NCBI RefSeq assembly: GCF_910596095.1
Contig: NC_056553.1
Span: 15,547,291 to 15,611,290, forward strand
Direction: 5' to 3'
Length of the DNA stretch: 64,000 nt
DNA from: Thunnus maccoyii
Lineage: Eukaryota > Chordata > Actinopteri > Scombriformes > Scombridae
Shown: in pieces, positions 34,170-47,441 of the stretch
Position numbering within the stretch: position 1 is the stretch's first letter
How the letters are laid out: each line of letters starts with the position of its first letter
Notes under the pieces: generated by a model
Database searches by the model: none
Told to the model about the DNA's origin: nothing
What the model saw: only the letters and a program-made list of their open reading frames with translations
Translations under genes and position numbers: made by a program

Positions 34170-36896
34170 ATGAGGAGTGCTGCAGCTTTTCTGGTGTTGC
34201 TGCTCTGTCTGTACTGGACGAGGGCTCAGGGTGAGAGTGGAGGGGTGACAGAGGGCAATGCAGAGACCTTTAGAGGGGCAGTTGCTCAAAGTTAAAAAGG
34301 GGCACATGGGACAAGATTTTAAAAAAACACATACACCAACATCATTTATAGCACAACCTGTTGAAGTATAGCAACTCATATTCAAGCAGAATGTAACATG
34401 GAATCTTACAACAAACTGCATCATACTATATCATTGTCCCCCACCTGATGAAACAAAGGTCCTGTCCTGTAAGGACCAAGGTTTTGTCATTGTAAGGGTT
34501 AATGAATGGCAGGATTAGCCGAAGGCTTCAAGTATTCTTGTCTGAAGGACTCAGTTTATAATGTTTGACTGAACAACATATAAAACAATTTGCTTTCAAA
34601 AACAAAAACCCCTGAATGGTGAAAAGGCTGCTTCTTTGAAGACATTTAGCATAAACATATTGTTTCTAAACAAAGAATATGCTTTTGATATGATGACAAT
34701 CTCTGATCCAGACATAACATATAGCTCTTCAAATCCCATAATTACAAAGAAATAAAAACAAACAAACAAACTACAAGACATACAACAACTGGGATAGAAA
34801 GGGGAGAATCTTTAAAGATTATAAAATACAGCTAAAAATAACAGAGAGGCAGAGTTCAAAAGTAGTGCAAGAGACAGTGAGACAAAACCAGCTGCTACAG
34901 TCTTATCTTAAAAGAAACTTAACGGCAAGTTCTTGGACTCCATTTGCTGTATTTCAAAACATGGTTGAAATACCTTATTGGATGTTTTAATTGTTTTTAA
35001 AATGGAGATGTCACTGAATAAAGGCTCAACTTTGTAGGATTCTTTAATATACATTTTTCCAACCAAAATGAGAAAAAAATGAATTGTGATTATTCACCAC
35101 TGGATGTTTTACTGATATATACAGTATTTTTGTGCTACTTCTACTTCTAGTCAGCACATCTTCAAGGTTTAAAACAATAAGAAACATCCACTGAGCTGCG
35201 ATGTGTCATTTTCAGTTTTTACCAAACATGCTTGTCAGGAATGTGAAAATAGTCTCCCAAGTATTTAAATATTTACACAGAGATTTCTTTTTTTTTTTGC
35301 TGGTGTCTCACCTATTTCAACCTGTTAACAGCTTGTGAAAACATCATGATAATAGAGTTGTTGTGTAGTGTTACTACCTGTATTAAAGGATCTGTTAGTC
35401 CTTTTATAGCAGGTTTCAATCTTGTGCTTTGACTTTTGTTTGTTAAGATGTCCTTTAGTTTACATTTGGATAACAGATTGTGCCTTTAAAAATATTTACC
35501 AGAACAGTAATGTATCTATATACAAGTGTAAATTTCTTACCAGTTTTCCTGCTTTGAATGTGTTCATGTCTCTCCATCACCTGACACCTGGGCTGCTTCT
35601 ATGTGTTTCTCTTTCCTCCTTAAACTGTTTCTTTCAATCTTGAATCAGTTGTGTCTTCTTTACTTTCTCCATGTTTTTCTTTCAACACTTTTACATCCTG
35701 TAAATCTTCCTCATTTCTGTCTCAGCTCTCCTGATTCTTTCACTCACTCTGGAAATGTAAAAAGCTTCCTTTTAAAAGTCTGACAGAGCATGAAGCAGAA
35801 CTTTAACTTGTATGGTGTTAATTACACTAATTGTGGACAAACAATACATCAGCAGTAAAGCTATCCAAACTATCAAGCTAACGTTACATTAACATTACTG
35901 TAAAGTAAATAACATTAATATTATTATATACTGCCCCCTGCACCTACCAGTCACTCAGACAGAGGTTCAGTCTGAGATCCTGGGTGTCAAAACAACCAGT
36001 GATCAGACTAACATCACCCCTGATATCTGGGCTGAGCTGAAGGAGCTGAGAGACATGATGATCCAACACAAGGTGGAGCTGAGGAACAGCAAGAGCAAGA
36101 TAGAGAAGCTGGAGCAAGAGAATACAGGTGAGTGTATTAATGTCAGTCACACAAGGCCTCACACATTCATGCAATGTTTGTATATTATTGAAATGACTGT
36201 TCTGAGTAGTTTATTGCTTTAGTTGCAGCTCATACAGCACAACTGTCTGTCATGTTGGTCCAGACTGACAGTCAGTGGTTTTATAGGCCCACATCTATTT
36301 ATATGGGATTAGATTCATCCATGTAACTTTTATATCAGCTTTATGGTGGATATACTGTATATTTCCATTTTCAGTTTTATAGTTTGACCAGAGAGTATCA
36401 GCCATCAGCCTTTTATGTATTTAGCAGAGACAAGTTCAATATAAGATTTTATATCTGGCTGTTGATCAGTTATTAATATGTTCATTAATTTTGCCTTCTA
36501 TTGCAGATACATACATACAACATACAAAAGCTACAAAAATCAATAACATGTAAAACCTTTTTTTTTACTGCATGCTAGCAATGAGAATATATTTATTTGA
36601 TATTAAGGTATGGTTCTTGATGAACCTTTGGGTGAAAACATATTTGAAGTTCCAGTTTGGTACCACTGAGATGTCACTGGTCTGGATCATTTACTATCAG
36701 CTCAATTAGATATTTGCAAACTTTGATTCTCAAAGTGACTGAAGAGAATTTAAAAGATATTTATCTGTTTAGTACAGACAAGTTCAATATGAAATTTTAC
36801 ATCTGGCTGTTGATCAATTATTAATCTGCTTATTAATTTTGCCTTCTATTGCAGATCCTCTGGTCAGAGTAACAGCGTGTGAAAATAAGAGCACAG
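34170..36896 (+). pseudogene. C1q-like pseudogene, exon 1 disrupted by a hAT-like element
   Basis: Start codon, signal peptide and first residues are intact at 34170-34253. The frame then enters the inserted element and stops within about 15 codons (TEGNAETFRGAVAQS). Exon 1 resumes at 35951 (TCACTCAG onward) and reaches a good donor at 36127. Of the stalk, one 42-nt exon is recognisable at 36855-36896 but its donor is lost (cacag followed by tgcgg). No C1q head follows before gene C. Confidence 0.8.
34254..35950. mobile_element. hAT-like non-autonomous element in exon 1
   Basis: About 1.7 kb, collinear with the copy at 52590-54293. The left tip has suffered an 18-base deletion that removed the left octamer and the first bases. 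The right octamer TCACTCAG is kept at 35951-35958. No transposase is readable. Confidence 0.7.
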
Positions 36897-37156
36897 TGCG
36901 GCCTACACAGTGATTATGTAAGAAACTTCAAACCTGCTGACCATAAACATACATCACAATAATATTAATGTTAAATGTTAAATAAAATAAATACGATGTC
37001 CTTTAATGTTGTTATTTTGAAGGAAAGAACATCACTCTAACTTATAGATTGCTTTAAATTCAGTTCAGTGTTCAAAGATCTTTGGTGTTATTTTCATATT
37101 TGTTATCAGACACCTGTTTCATTCTCATACAGCAGTTCAGTGACCTGTTTTACGTG

Positions 37157-37164
37157 TATATAAA
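37157..37164 (+). promoter_or_regulatory. TATA box of C1q-like gene C
   Basis: TATATAAA in the conserved block, 65 bases before the ATG. This copy lacks the TTAA foldback element upstream. Confidence 0.75.
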
Positions 37165-37228
37165 GACGGAAACTGAGCAAGACGTGTCAGACTGCATCTG
37201 GCTGTCTGACACGAGGTGATATTTCACA

Positions 37229-39044
37229 ATGAGGCGTGCTGCAGCTTTTCTGGCGTTGCTGCTCTGTCTGTACTGGATGAGGGCTCAGGGTGAGAGTGGA
37301 GGGGTGACAGAGAATGATATCACTCAGACAGAGGTTCAGTCTGAGATCCTGGGTGTTAAAACAACCAGTCATCAGACTAACATCACCCCTGATATCTGGG
37401 CTGAGCTGAAGGAGCTGAGAGACATGGTGATCCAACAAAGTGTGGAGCTGAGGAAGATGGAGCAAGAGAATACAGGTTCATTCACATAGTGCTAAACAGA
37501 TTCATGTAGTTTTCACATATTATACATTTTAATGTCATTTTACACTTGACTGTTGATCGACTGTAAACCTTTCATAATAGTAACTAGAAATGTGTTCACA
37601 GATTTGGAGGCCAGATTGAACACTACTGAAAATGTGGTGGAGGAGCTCAAGAGGGAGAACACCGGTAAGCTGCAAAACACACAGCTGCCAGTTTATTAGA
37701 TACACATACGTGTGTTTCAAGTTCCAGTTATGTATTTTACCTCCTTTACAATAAAAATGATGAATGTGTTCACAGTTTTGGAGGCCAGAATGAACACCTG
37801 TGAAAATGAGGTGGAGGAGCTCAAGAGAGAGAATGCAGGTGAGCTGCTTATATCATTATTAAAAAGTCAAAATGTCATATTATGGTAGCAGTGAGAATGG
37901 CAATGGTAAATGGAGGGTCATCCTCTGTGCAGCAGGATGCAGAGTGACATGAATACAGTTATTAAATGAGGCAGAAGTGACATTTTGCAGCTGTTACTGA
38001 TGTGAGAGGAAAATATTCTCTCTATGTGTGTCTTCCACATTCACACAGAACGACCAAAGGTGGCGTTTTCTGTCGGCCTTACTGACGCAGGAGCAGTTGG
38101 ACCCTTCAATACTGACATCACACTTCAGTTCAGTAAAATTTTCACCAACATCGGCCAGGCTTATAGCCCAACTACAGGTACATATACCTCTCTAACCTAC
38201 TCACACTGATTTTATTTGAATTATTACACAATCTTATAGATTTATGATCCAATTAATCATTTTTTCTGGAATTACCTTTTCATGCAAAACTTTTATTGAA
38301 TCCTTAGTTGTCCAAGTGTGGAATATCTCCCTTGAAATTGTCTGTCTCTCCATTTTTTTTTTTTTTTCCTTTTTCGTATTTCTTGTCTTCTTAGTAGGCT
38401 AGTTCTGGGTTGGAAGCTCTTATAAAGCTCTTTCAGATAAAGTATGTTATACTGGGATATACATGATGCCATTTTGGTGAAGAGACTTTCTCTTTTACAT
38501 AGTTTGCACATGTTTTAAAGTATTATATAACTATTTTTATTTCATTTGGCAGTCTTTCTTTATTCTAATGGGTTCTTCTGTGAAAGCTTTGATAGTTGTC
38601 ACTTGTATTTGGTTTGGTTTGTGTTTTTACTGAATTGACTAATTCCCAGAGTTAGACACACACCTATAAAGCCTGATAAAAACAATTAAAAACATTTTCC
38701 TGTTGAATTGACATAAGATTTTAATGGTGAGAAAAAGACTGAATTCCTCCTTTGTTGTAGGTGTCTTTACAGCTCCAGTCAATGGAACCTACTACTTCAG
38801 ATTCACCGGGTTTGAAGATCGGTCTACAAATTGGCTAGGTATTAAATTGTATCACAATGACAAGAGAATTACTGGTAGTTATGATGGAAATTATGACGAT
38901 GGCACTGTCATGGTGTCTAATGGATTTGTTCTTCAACTGGAAAAGGGAGATGAGATCTACATGGTTCTCACCCCAGACTACGGTGTTTCTGATGATCACA
39001 ATAATCGTACCACTTTTAGTGGATTCCTACTTTTTGCTATGTGA
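37229..39044 (+). CDS. Secreted C1q-domain protein, C1q-like gene C (5 exons, 261 aa)
   Basis: Exons: 37229-37475, 37602-37664, 37776-37838, 38049-38177, 38761-39044. The sum is 786 nt, all phase 1, one stop. It has the shortest stalk: exon 1 lacks seven codons (the SNSKSKI stretch) and only two 63-nt modules follow, giving about 42 residues before the head. The head (125-261) reads PKVAFSVGLTDAGAVGPFN, GVFTAPVNGTYYFRF, IKLYHNDKRITGS, VLQLEKGDEIYMVL and NNRTTFSGFLLFAM. A new sequon (NGT) appears where the paralogs have RGA, and one Cys sits in the stalk (NTCEN). The last intron is about 580 bases, with a TAG acceptor. ATTAAA lies at 39098. Complete and probably functional. Confidence 0.88.
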
Positions 39045-39668
39045 GGTCTGCTGTAAAAACACCCACAGTTGATTGCATGAAGTCTCAATGTTACAATATT
39101 AAAAATATGAAATCCAAATAATCTGTTTGTGTGTGTGTTTTTGTCTGTTTACATGAACAAGACACAGGATGAAAAAGTTATCTACTGACAATATCAAACA
39201 ACCTCTCCACAGTTTAAAAAACAAGTGTTTTTTTTTTTTTTTAGGAAAAAATAAAAATAATACTAAACCAAACCCATCCTGCAAAACTTGCCTGAAATGC
39301 ATCCAAACCCAAACAGATCACGCCCTCCACTTATTTATTTTTATTTCTTTTAAATTTTTTCTTTCTTTTCTTCACATGCTGTCCCCTGTTACCTATCTGT
39401 GTCCTTTTATGTTTTGTAAACCAATATCATCTCCTGTTGCCTTTGTATTAATTAGTATGTCCATATTGTCTATATATGTATGCACTTATCAGTGAATAAA
39501 AAAACATTCTAGTGTTAATGAATATGAGGAGGATGTCATATGTAAAAAAAATAATTTCACAAAGTATTTTGAAGAAAAGTACAACTCCTGCAGTAGCGAC
39601 AATATTCTATGACTCCACACACAACTGTTTTATGAAGAGAGAACACAGCAACCTGTAAAATGTTACAG

Positions 39669-39731
39669 TTTTGGAGACCAGAATAAACACCAGTGAAAAT
39701 GTGGTTGTGGAGCTCAAGAGAGACATCATGG
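39669..39731 (+). pseudogene. Orphan 63-nt C1q stalk exon
   Basis: An exon like exon 4 of gene B (..ENVVVELKRDIMG) with acceptor and donor intact, but no first exon before it, and its intron is filled by a Penelope-like element. A duplicate lies at 58862-58924. Confidence 0.7.
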
Positions 39732-39882
39732 GTAAGCTACAAAAACATCATTAAAAAATAAAAATTGCATATAATGTTAAAAAAATTTGCAAAATGTGAT
39801 GTGAAAAAGTAATTGGAAAGGAGTCAAAAAGATTTAACAGAAATGTAACATCTGGGGTTGTTAATCAACTAATCTATTTAAC

Positions 39883-41290
39883 TGGAGGATGAACTTAGGG
39901 CATTTAGTGAATATAAAAATGCACTCATCCCACTTTGCATTTTACTATGGAAAACAGTCATGAAAAAATCAATTTTTGAATCCTTTGATTAATGTTAATG
40001 AAAATGGAAAATTGGAGACATCTATTTATCAGTAAGAAACACCATTTTACACTCTACAAGTTTCCATCCTGACCATATGATCAGCAACATTCTATATGGT
40101 CAATTTGTGAGATTGAGAAGAATATGTAGTAAAGAAGAGGATTATCAAACTAAAACTAAGGAAATGTCTCAACGTTTTAGACAAAGGGGATATGACCAGA
40201 CACTCATTGATCAAACTTGAAAAAGCTAACAGTGTGGATAGGAAGAATTATTAAATCCTCCCCCTAAACACACTGAATATTGTACATCTATGCAAGTCAA
40301 ACAGATTATAAACAAACACTGGAGAATCCTAGAATGTGACCCAAGTTTGAATCATTTGTCATCCTCTAGACCTCGTTTTTGCTTCAAAAGAGGCAGAAAT
40401 GTCGGATACTGTTGTCAATTCTATGTATAAGGAATCTGCACAAACTAATTGGCTTTCTCAACAAGTGTATGGAAATAATAGATGTGGAAAATGTACACAC
40501 TTTTCAAACACATTTGATACCAAGACATTTAATCACCCTCATACAGGAAAAACATATGATATAAAAGAATTCACTAACTGTCTTTCTACACATGTCATTT
40601 ACATCTTGAAATGCCCATGTGGCTAATGTATGTAGGCCAAACAAAGTGCCATCTCAAACTGAGAGTTTCTGAGCATAAGGCTGCCATTAGAAATGGAAAT
40701 ATGGTTTATGCCAGTGCTAGACACTGCAAGGAGAAAAACCCTTGGGTCAGCTACTTCCCTCAAATTTATCAGCATTGAAAGAATGCGACCCAGTCCAAGA
40801 GGTGGTCATTTGATTAACCAGTTCTTAAGAAGGCGACTAAATGAAACACAGGATTTGAGTTATTTTCTGTGATATGTTAATATTAACTTGTATCGCTACG
40901 CAGGCTATTTGGACTATTAGGGAGAGATGAACCACTAGGCAGTCACCCTTTCCATGTAGAGATGTAGAGGGATAGCTGTAGGATCGATCATCCTGTTTAC
41001 AGGAGATAGTCTATCTAATGAAGTTTAAGTGATGTAAAATTCTTGTAACTCTGTGTAATATTAATCATGTCATGTTTTTTGAAATATGTATTTTTATTGT
41101 CATGCCCTTTGTAAAATTCTCACTTTTAAAAAATGAAGACAGTGATAATTAGTCATGTGACTCAGATGTATTCATCCCACCTGTGAGTACTCATGCAATT
41201 GTGCTGAATGAACCTGAAGAAGCTACAGTTGTTCGCTCCTAATAAAATCACAGTTAAGTCATCTCAGTGTGCGGTGGTTCATTTTAATTT
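39883..41290 (+). mobile_element. Penelope-like element 3' part, broken GIY-YIG ORF
   Basis: Collinear with 59076-60522. It shows the end of the reverse transcriptase region and the linker plus GIY-YIG endonuclease (VIYILKCPCG), but one base is lost right after CPCG so the frame meets a stop at 40624. The 3' ribozyme-like core is also deleted (see 60424). It lies in the same C1q intron position as the other copy, so one insertion preceded the duplication. Confidence 0.8.
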
Positions 41291-41299
41291 TCACATAAT

Positions 41300-41825
41300 C
41301 TAATTTTAATTTAATTTAATTTGAATTGTATTATTTTATTTGACAGGGACAGTGCATATTAATAACATTTCTGAAAATATGCCAGAGTTAGCAAGAAAGG
41401 CTAATTTTCATCTGTCCCTGGGCAAGCAAAGAGTTGGAAGCACAAATATTACGAATAAAAGCATTGAAATTACAATCAACAATAAAAGCGATGAAAATAT
41501 GCCAATACAAACAAGCCTGCACTGCATAGAGACAAGAAACACAGGTCTTCAGACACACAAAATCAACAATAGCATGACAACACATACAACAAATAGCATG
41601 ACAACACAATGTCAGGACTGGTAAAGTGTGGATATTACATACAAAGCTTATGATAAACAAGAGCAGCTCTTACACTAAGCATAAATAATGACAAGACATC
41701 AAAGAACACAAAAACACCTCGTTGCTCTAGTGTTCACAAGTTTGATTTTTAATCAGGCAGGTTGGATACGATGCTGAATATTTAATGAAAGAACTCAAAA
41801 ATCACAGGAGACACTGGGACCAGGG
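41300..41825. repeat. AATTT-rich run and unclassified interspersed sequence
   Basis: A short (TTAAT)n-like run at 41300-41335 is followed by about 300 bases beginning tattttatttgacagggacag that look like an interspersed repeat end. I cannot assign a family. Confidence 0.4.
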
Positions 41826-42137
41826 GGCTGTTGCACAAAACCTAGATAGGGGATTAAGCCAGGATTTTTCAGTCATCCTGGCTGAATTTAGCCGTGACTC
41901 GGTTGCGCGAAAACAGAGGCACATAAGTTACCATGGAGATTTATTCTGTGCAGCTAACCTGCTCCAGACCAGGCTAACAGCCATGCTTGATTAATCCTGG
42001 CGCTATCTGACCAGTCAGCTGTCACTCTGATCGGAAATAAATGTGTTTTACAGATACTCCATGTTCTTCTGTATATATTTTGCCTCATTTTTATTAGCCT
42101 GCTTTAAAATACCACAGATACACTGTCATTCAGTTAA

Positions 42138-45100
42138 AGGTCCAGTGTGTAGTATTTAGTAACATCTAAAAGAACAGACTTGGTAAAAATTGAATAGACT
42201 ATTTATAAGTATATTTCAATTAGTGTCTAATCAGTTGAAAATAATAACTGTTGTGTTTTCGTTACCTTAGAAATAAGCCCTTTATATCTACATGGCAGCA
42301 GGTCCCCCTCCACGGTGGCTGCCATGTTGCATCGCCATGTTTCTACAGTAGCGCAGAACGGACAAACCTAACACTGGCTCCACTGAGGACCTTACGCGTT
42401 TTAGATTCAGTGGGCGACTACCGGAAATGCACCGGTTTTAAAACGAAGAAGAAGAACGGACCAAACATTTTGTATTGTGAGAAGTTTTTGAAACCAGAAT
42501 CTGATAAATGGAGGATCATACTTATTTAGAAAATCACAGGAGTGTGAATTGTCGTTGTCAAAGAAACAAAAACAAAATCGGGACAAGCAACGGCATAAAA
42601 CGAGGATAAACCCAGATGGAAATCCCTGATGAGAGAAATGTTTGCAGACTAATGCTGAAGTTTCCTGTTTACTGCTGGACAGGTAAGACTGTAATGTATA
42701 TTTATTTTGCCCCGCTGGTAATGGTTCAAAACCTAGATGATGTACAATGTTTATTAGCAGTACATTAGTTTCCCTGAAAAGAAAAGCCGCCACATAACGT
42801 TAAATATTAGCACACTTTAGCCTCAGTTTGTGCCTCTCACGGAGCTGGTGGTCTGTTAAGAGACAACAGGGAGGTGACGTCGTGCTAATAACCCAAAGAT
42901 TTATTCATTTTCTGTGGCAGTTAGACAACACATTGATTGGTAACTAAGATATTTAGCACTGGTGATGTTCTAAAGACAGTAAGTCAGAGTAATGAGTTAG
43001 TGTGAAAGATAAACTGAGGAGAAGTCTGCTCATCACTGAGTTAATACATCCTGTGAATATTTTTCACAGTGCTCCATGATTTCATTGTTTGCTCCAAATT
43101 TGTCATTTAGGAGCACATGTACACATTGGGGGGCAAAGTTAGCTTATAGTCCAACACAAGTAATGTTTTCCCCCTTTCAATGTTGAAAAACATGTAATTG
43201 CTACCAGAGTTTTAGTTTTACAATTATCAGTCAGAAGTAGAATTTTTCTGTTATTTATTTTTGTATGTTTATCCAGGCCAGCCAAGGCTCCCAGCATCTT
43301 AGGATCTAACATAATGTATTACAAGGGTTTGTGACTGTGTCATAAAGCACTTTTTTTCTTGATGTTGCTGTTGTTTCTCCAGCTATGAGAGAGGTCCTGT
43401 AGCATCGATGCATGGTACTGCCTTTATCTTCATCCTAAAGTGACAGTGTAATAGGTCAGGGGTATTTCACCATGTGCCATTGATGGCTGGGAGTACGTTG
43501 GTTTTCATTACAACCAAAGACAACAAAAGTTGATTTCACTGGATAGCTACTTGTCTCTGACTGAAAGTGTGTTAATCAATTAAATAATCTGATCTAGTCT
43601 GTTGTTGGGATGAAAATCTAAGGTTGAACAGTTTCTGGTGAGCACATTTGATAAATAGATAGAAAGATAGATAGATGATTTAAAATAGTAAGTTCATTCA
43701 TTTGTGCTTTTTTATTTTTCTCAGGCACTGTGGGTTGGCATTATTCACCATGTCTGTGACATTCACACCCGCCATATCAGAAGTATTGCAGACCAAGTCA
43801 GGAGAGGTCTAGGTAAGTGATACACATTTGTTTGCCTATGTAGCATATTAACTTACCCTGGTAAGTAAGGTTGGTTAAATAGCACTATTTTCACATGTAC
43901 AACTGTATAAAATGTATGAAATAGTAAATTAACTATGTGTAATGGTACTGTCTTCCACAGAAGCAGTTTTCCATGCAGCTGCTGCTCTACACACAGCTCC
44001 TGGAGCAGATGAGGAACAGCAGTGCCAGTGAATCATGGGTGTTGTTCCTGCCATGAGAGCATCTTCATCCCGAGCAGTAAATTGAATACCTTTGGTGTGG
44101 TATTGGTCTGACCCTTGTCAGCTATTCTATGTGCAGCAATTTGACTGCTGGAAGGTGATTGGATAAGTTTAATCACACTGCTTTTAGTGTTCAAACAGAC
44201 TAATGATTTGATAGATTATTCTGTCTTTATCAGAATCAACTCTGAAGAACACAGAATAAGCTGTCAAAATGTTTGTTTGAACAGTAAAAGCTGCATGTTT
44301 ATGTTATCCTTTTATTGTCCAGATTGAAAAGGATGTCCAAAAATGTTTCTGTTTAATAAAAGATATTTTTTATTACAAATGTCATTCTTAGTGTTGTTTT
44401 TTATATTTCTGTGTTTCAAACTAGTGAATTACAGTTTACATAACCTGAAGTGGCAATGAAAATTAATCCATAACATGTAATACAGTGCCCTGTTCTGAGG
44501 ATCAGTGGTATTCAATTTCACTGTTTTATGTTGCTTTATAGATGTAAATAATGACAATATAAATTAATGGTGGAAGTGGTAATGACAATATACTGACTGC
44601 AGGGAAGTACTGTCATTGTATAAGTATATATTAATATGTTTATCATTGCAATTATCACAGCACATCTGATGAATATCTTTTATTTGGTAAACTTGCACAT
44701 TTAAGTTGAACAAATGTGAATATATAAACAAAAAGTTTAATAATTATCCAGAAAATATATAAATATAGAAAATGTATAAAATAAATAAAATATCAGAAAT
44801 GTAACAAATAAATATGAGATGATTTGATGCCTTGATGATGAACAGGCAGGTGTGTGAGTACCTGAGATACTGTGTGGACGTTCCAGAGGAGCTGGAGGGA
44901 AACTCAGAGGACAGGTGTGAAACCAGTGTGATGTCTTTGGAGGATCAGGGAACTTGTCTCTGATCCTCCAAACACAGCAACTGGGGATGACAAGTCGGTT
45001 TCCCTGGCCTAAAGAGCCATGCTGTCAATAGATGAAATATCTATAGGCAGCATAACGGTACTCCCCGTTGTCATCCCCAGGCTTCCTGGTTTGGCCAAAT

Positions 45101-46719
45101 ACCATAATGTCCTCCCAGTACTGGCTGTGAATGCATAAAAAGCATTTTCAAGACAGTACTGGGAGAAGTGCGGTATTAGGCTCACACAATCTGCAGGGTA
45201 CTGGCCACAGCATTTCCTCTCCCGGTCTGTAGGCATGTCTGTACAGTTACTACAAGTACACCATGGTACCCCTGGCACTCCAGCAAACGGTGGGACACCA
45301 TGCCTGCACTGATGCATCATCAAGGCATCAAAAATTAACCCTGGCTGCCTCTGAAGCAGTTCACTAGTGAGCTGCCTGTGCTCCTCCAAGGTCATCTCTT
45401 CAAGAAGTCTCTGAAAAAATAAAACACAGGAAAAACACAGATAAGGCTTTATAGGTTATAAGTTTCATATGTTGGAAATATGGTAATGGTAGTGCAGAAT
45501 ATGGATTGTAGGCTGTCCAGTGTTCCCAAACATGTCTACAACAACAACATGATTTTTTTAAAAAGTCAAAATATTGCTGCTCGATACTGTTCCTAGTATT
45601 TATATAATCATTCAGTAGTGTTGCTGATGTTTTCAGTAGCCTCTTTTATACAGAGAACCCGCATTATAGCCATAAAGAGGATCCAAGGGGAGGACATTTC
45701 TCTTTGTTTGATAACGTTAAAAGTAAAGTTAGACTTTTCTGTCGGCTTCCCAACTCATTTTAAAAAAAAAGGAGAGAAAGAGAGAGAGAGAGCAGCTGTG
45801 GTCGAGTGAGCTAGAGGGTGATCGCTGGTAGTGAGGAAGCCGGTGAATCAGATCAATAAACGTTATTTTCTGATTGTTTTACAGCGGTTAGCTTCTAAAG
45901 CACAAACACACCCACACACCTCCTCATCCCTGCAGCTGTGCACCGCCCCGCCTGATTTGGTCTGAATACGGGCTGTGTAAAAGGGGCTTCTGACTCACAT
46001 TACACTGATAATACATAAAACTATACAGACTACAGTAATGTAAAGCACAGAGCTGCTATGTAAATACAACTTTGTGTTGTATTGGCATTTTTAATATCGT
46101 GCAGAACGGGTAGGAATATAATAAAATAATTGTATAAATAACGTCACAAACCTCAGTTGCTTTGGTCCTTTTGGGGGGTTTCCAGCCTCTTCCCTTGCTT
46201 CTGCGGTGCCGGTGTTTGCTCTCCTCCCTCGCCTGGCCCTGCCTGCAAAAGCACTGCTAACTCACCCTCTTCCTCTCCCTCTAACCTCCGGTACTTGACT
46301 CTGCAAACGGATGATAAAATATGTAACGTTATCCTGCAAACGCTATCTCGCTATCAATAATGCCTAACGGTAGAATAAAGTAACATACGTTTTGTTTAGC
46401 ATGACATTGTTAATGTTAGCTTGTATTACCAAAACAATAAAACACTCATAATTGCTATCTTACTTGTGAGCTATAACCTATAGCACTATAGACTAATTGA
46501 CTAAATACATACCCACCTCATCACTTGACTTGTTAGAAATGCTCGGAGTGTCGTGGACGATGACATCTTCAGCAAATAGCTTCTTGTCCTTGAAGGCCAC
46601 CGTAGCTTCTGGAATCTCTCCAAAGTCTCAGGGAGGAGAGGGGTGAGCGGCGGAGTGCTTCAATCTAGAACCTCACCGTTAGAGGCTGCTAAATACCACA
46701 CATATTACACACTGGACCT
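42138..46719. mobile_element. TTAA-flanked 4.6-kb DNA transposon (Kolobok-like)
   Basis: The left end AGGTCCAGTGTGTAG and the mirrored right end CTGGACCT are flanked by TTAA (42134-42137, 46720-46723). The subterminal blocks near 42300-42430 resemble an abundant fish TTAA repeat. Inside are a candidate + strand exon (43726-43813, LWVGIIHHVCDIHTRHIR) and a - strand gene with a P2RX7-like domain. The class is a guess from target site and content. Confidence 0.65.
44850..45412 (-). pseudogene. Transposon-borne gene with P2RX7 C-terminal-like zinc-binding domain, broken
   Basis: On the - strand, RLLEEMTLEEHRQL leads into WCTCSNC, TDMPTDRERKCCG and YPADCVSL, matching the W-C-x-C-x-x-C ... C-C pattern of the intracellular domain of P2X7 receptors. 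After SQYCLENAFYAF a frameshift near 45070 and a stop near 45020 separate the domain's second half (YRYAAYRYFIY, stop, [25 protein letters not shown]). Two likely upstream exons lie at about 46515-46640 (EIPEATVAFKDKKLFAED, donor gtgggt) and 46265-46299 (KYRRLEGEEE). A receptor channel part is absent. Confidence 0.65.
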
Positions 46720-46959
46720 TTAAGTAGGTCCACTGTTATTTTAATTGTAACCATTATCATTTTTATAATTATTCATGTGATAGTCATTATTACTGTTAGG
46801 CCTACTGTTCATATTGCTGTCCGAGGTTTGATGAATATGTATATTATTGCACACCTTTGAGATGATTAGAAATGGCTGATGAGGTTGCAGAGATGGTTTC
46901 AATTAAGTCAATGACAAGGCAATATATAAAGTCCCATTCATGCCATTGTGTTTCTTCCT

Positions 46960-47437
46960 TCACAATGGCATGCCCTTTTTTAGATGACGTGTTGGATGAG
47001 GAAGCACTTATACTGAGAAGGGCTTTCCGATGTGAGAGTGTTACGGGACAGGTCAGAACCGTTAGTTTCCAGATGATTACCTGCATGAGAGGTACCGATT
47101 TTCCGGTGATGGCATCCGATACTTGTGCAGACTGCTGGGTCCCAAAATTCAGCACCGCACAGCACGGAGCCACGTCCTCACCATCTCACAGATGGTCTGC
47201 GTTGCACTACGTTTCTTCGCAAGTGGAATGTTCTTATATTCGGTGGGAGATGCTGAAAACCTGAATAAGGGCACCATCATCACCTTCCCTGGCCACAGAA
47301 GAATTTGCTACATTATGGAGGAATTCTACAAGATTGCCGGTAACATCAATTACGCTTTGAGAATAAAGAAGATCTTCGTCAACGCTGCATGCCGGTCTCT
47401 GCATTTGGATCCATTCCTGCTATTCTACTCTCCATGA
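46960..47437 (+). pseudogene. HARBI1-like (Harbinger) transposase fragment
   Basis: It reads MACPFLDDVLDEEALILRRAF, then after a frame change HERYRFSGDGIRYLCRLLGPKI, LTISQMVCVALRFFASGMFL and YSVGDAENLNKGTI. This is the N-terminal half of a Harbinger transposase. The following FPGHRRICYIMEEFYKIAG is joined after a deletion. The DDE catalytic core is absent. Confidence 0.8.
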
Positions 47438-47441
47438 CAGA

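Larger units (their letters stand above)
41826..47441. mobile_element. Harbinger-type element remnant, split by a nested TTAA element
   Basis: The left side begins GGGGCTGTTGCACAAAACC. Transposase fragments of HARBI1 type lie on the right at 46960-47437. The right terminus is missing because C1q 3'-flank sequence begins at 47442. The central 4.6 kb is a separate insertion. Limits are inferred. Confidence 0.55.

Noticed and set aside
42251-42529. Short plus-strand frame in the TTAA element
   Set aside because: It overlaps the repetitive subterminal block common to such fish elements; no domain is visible.
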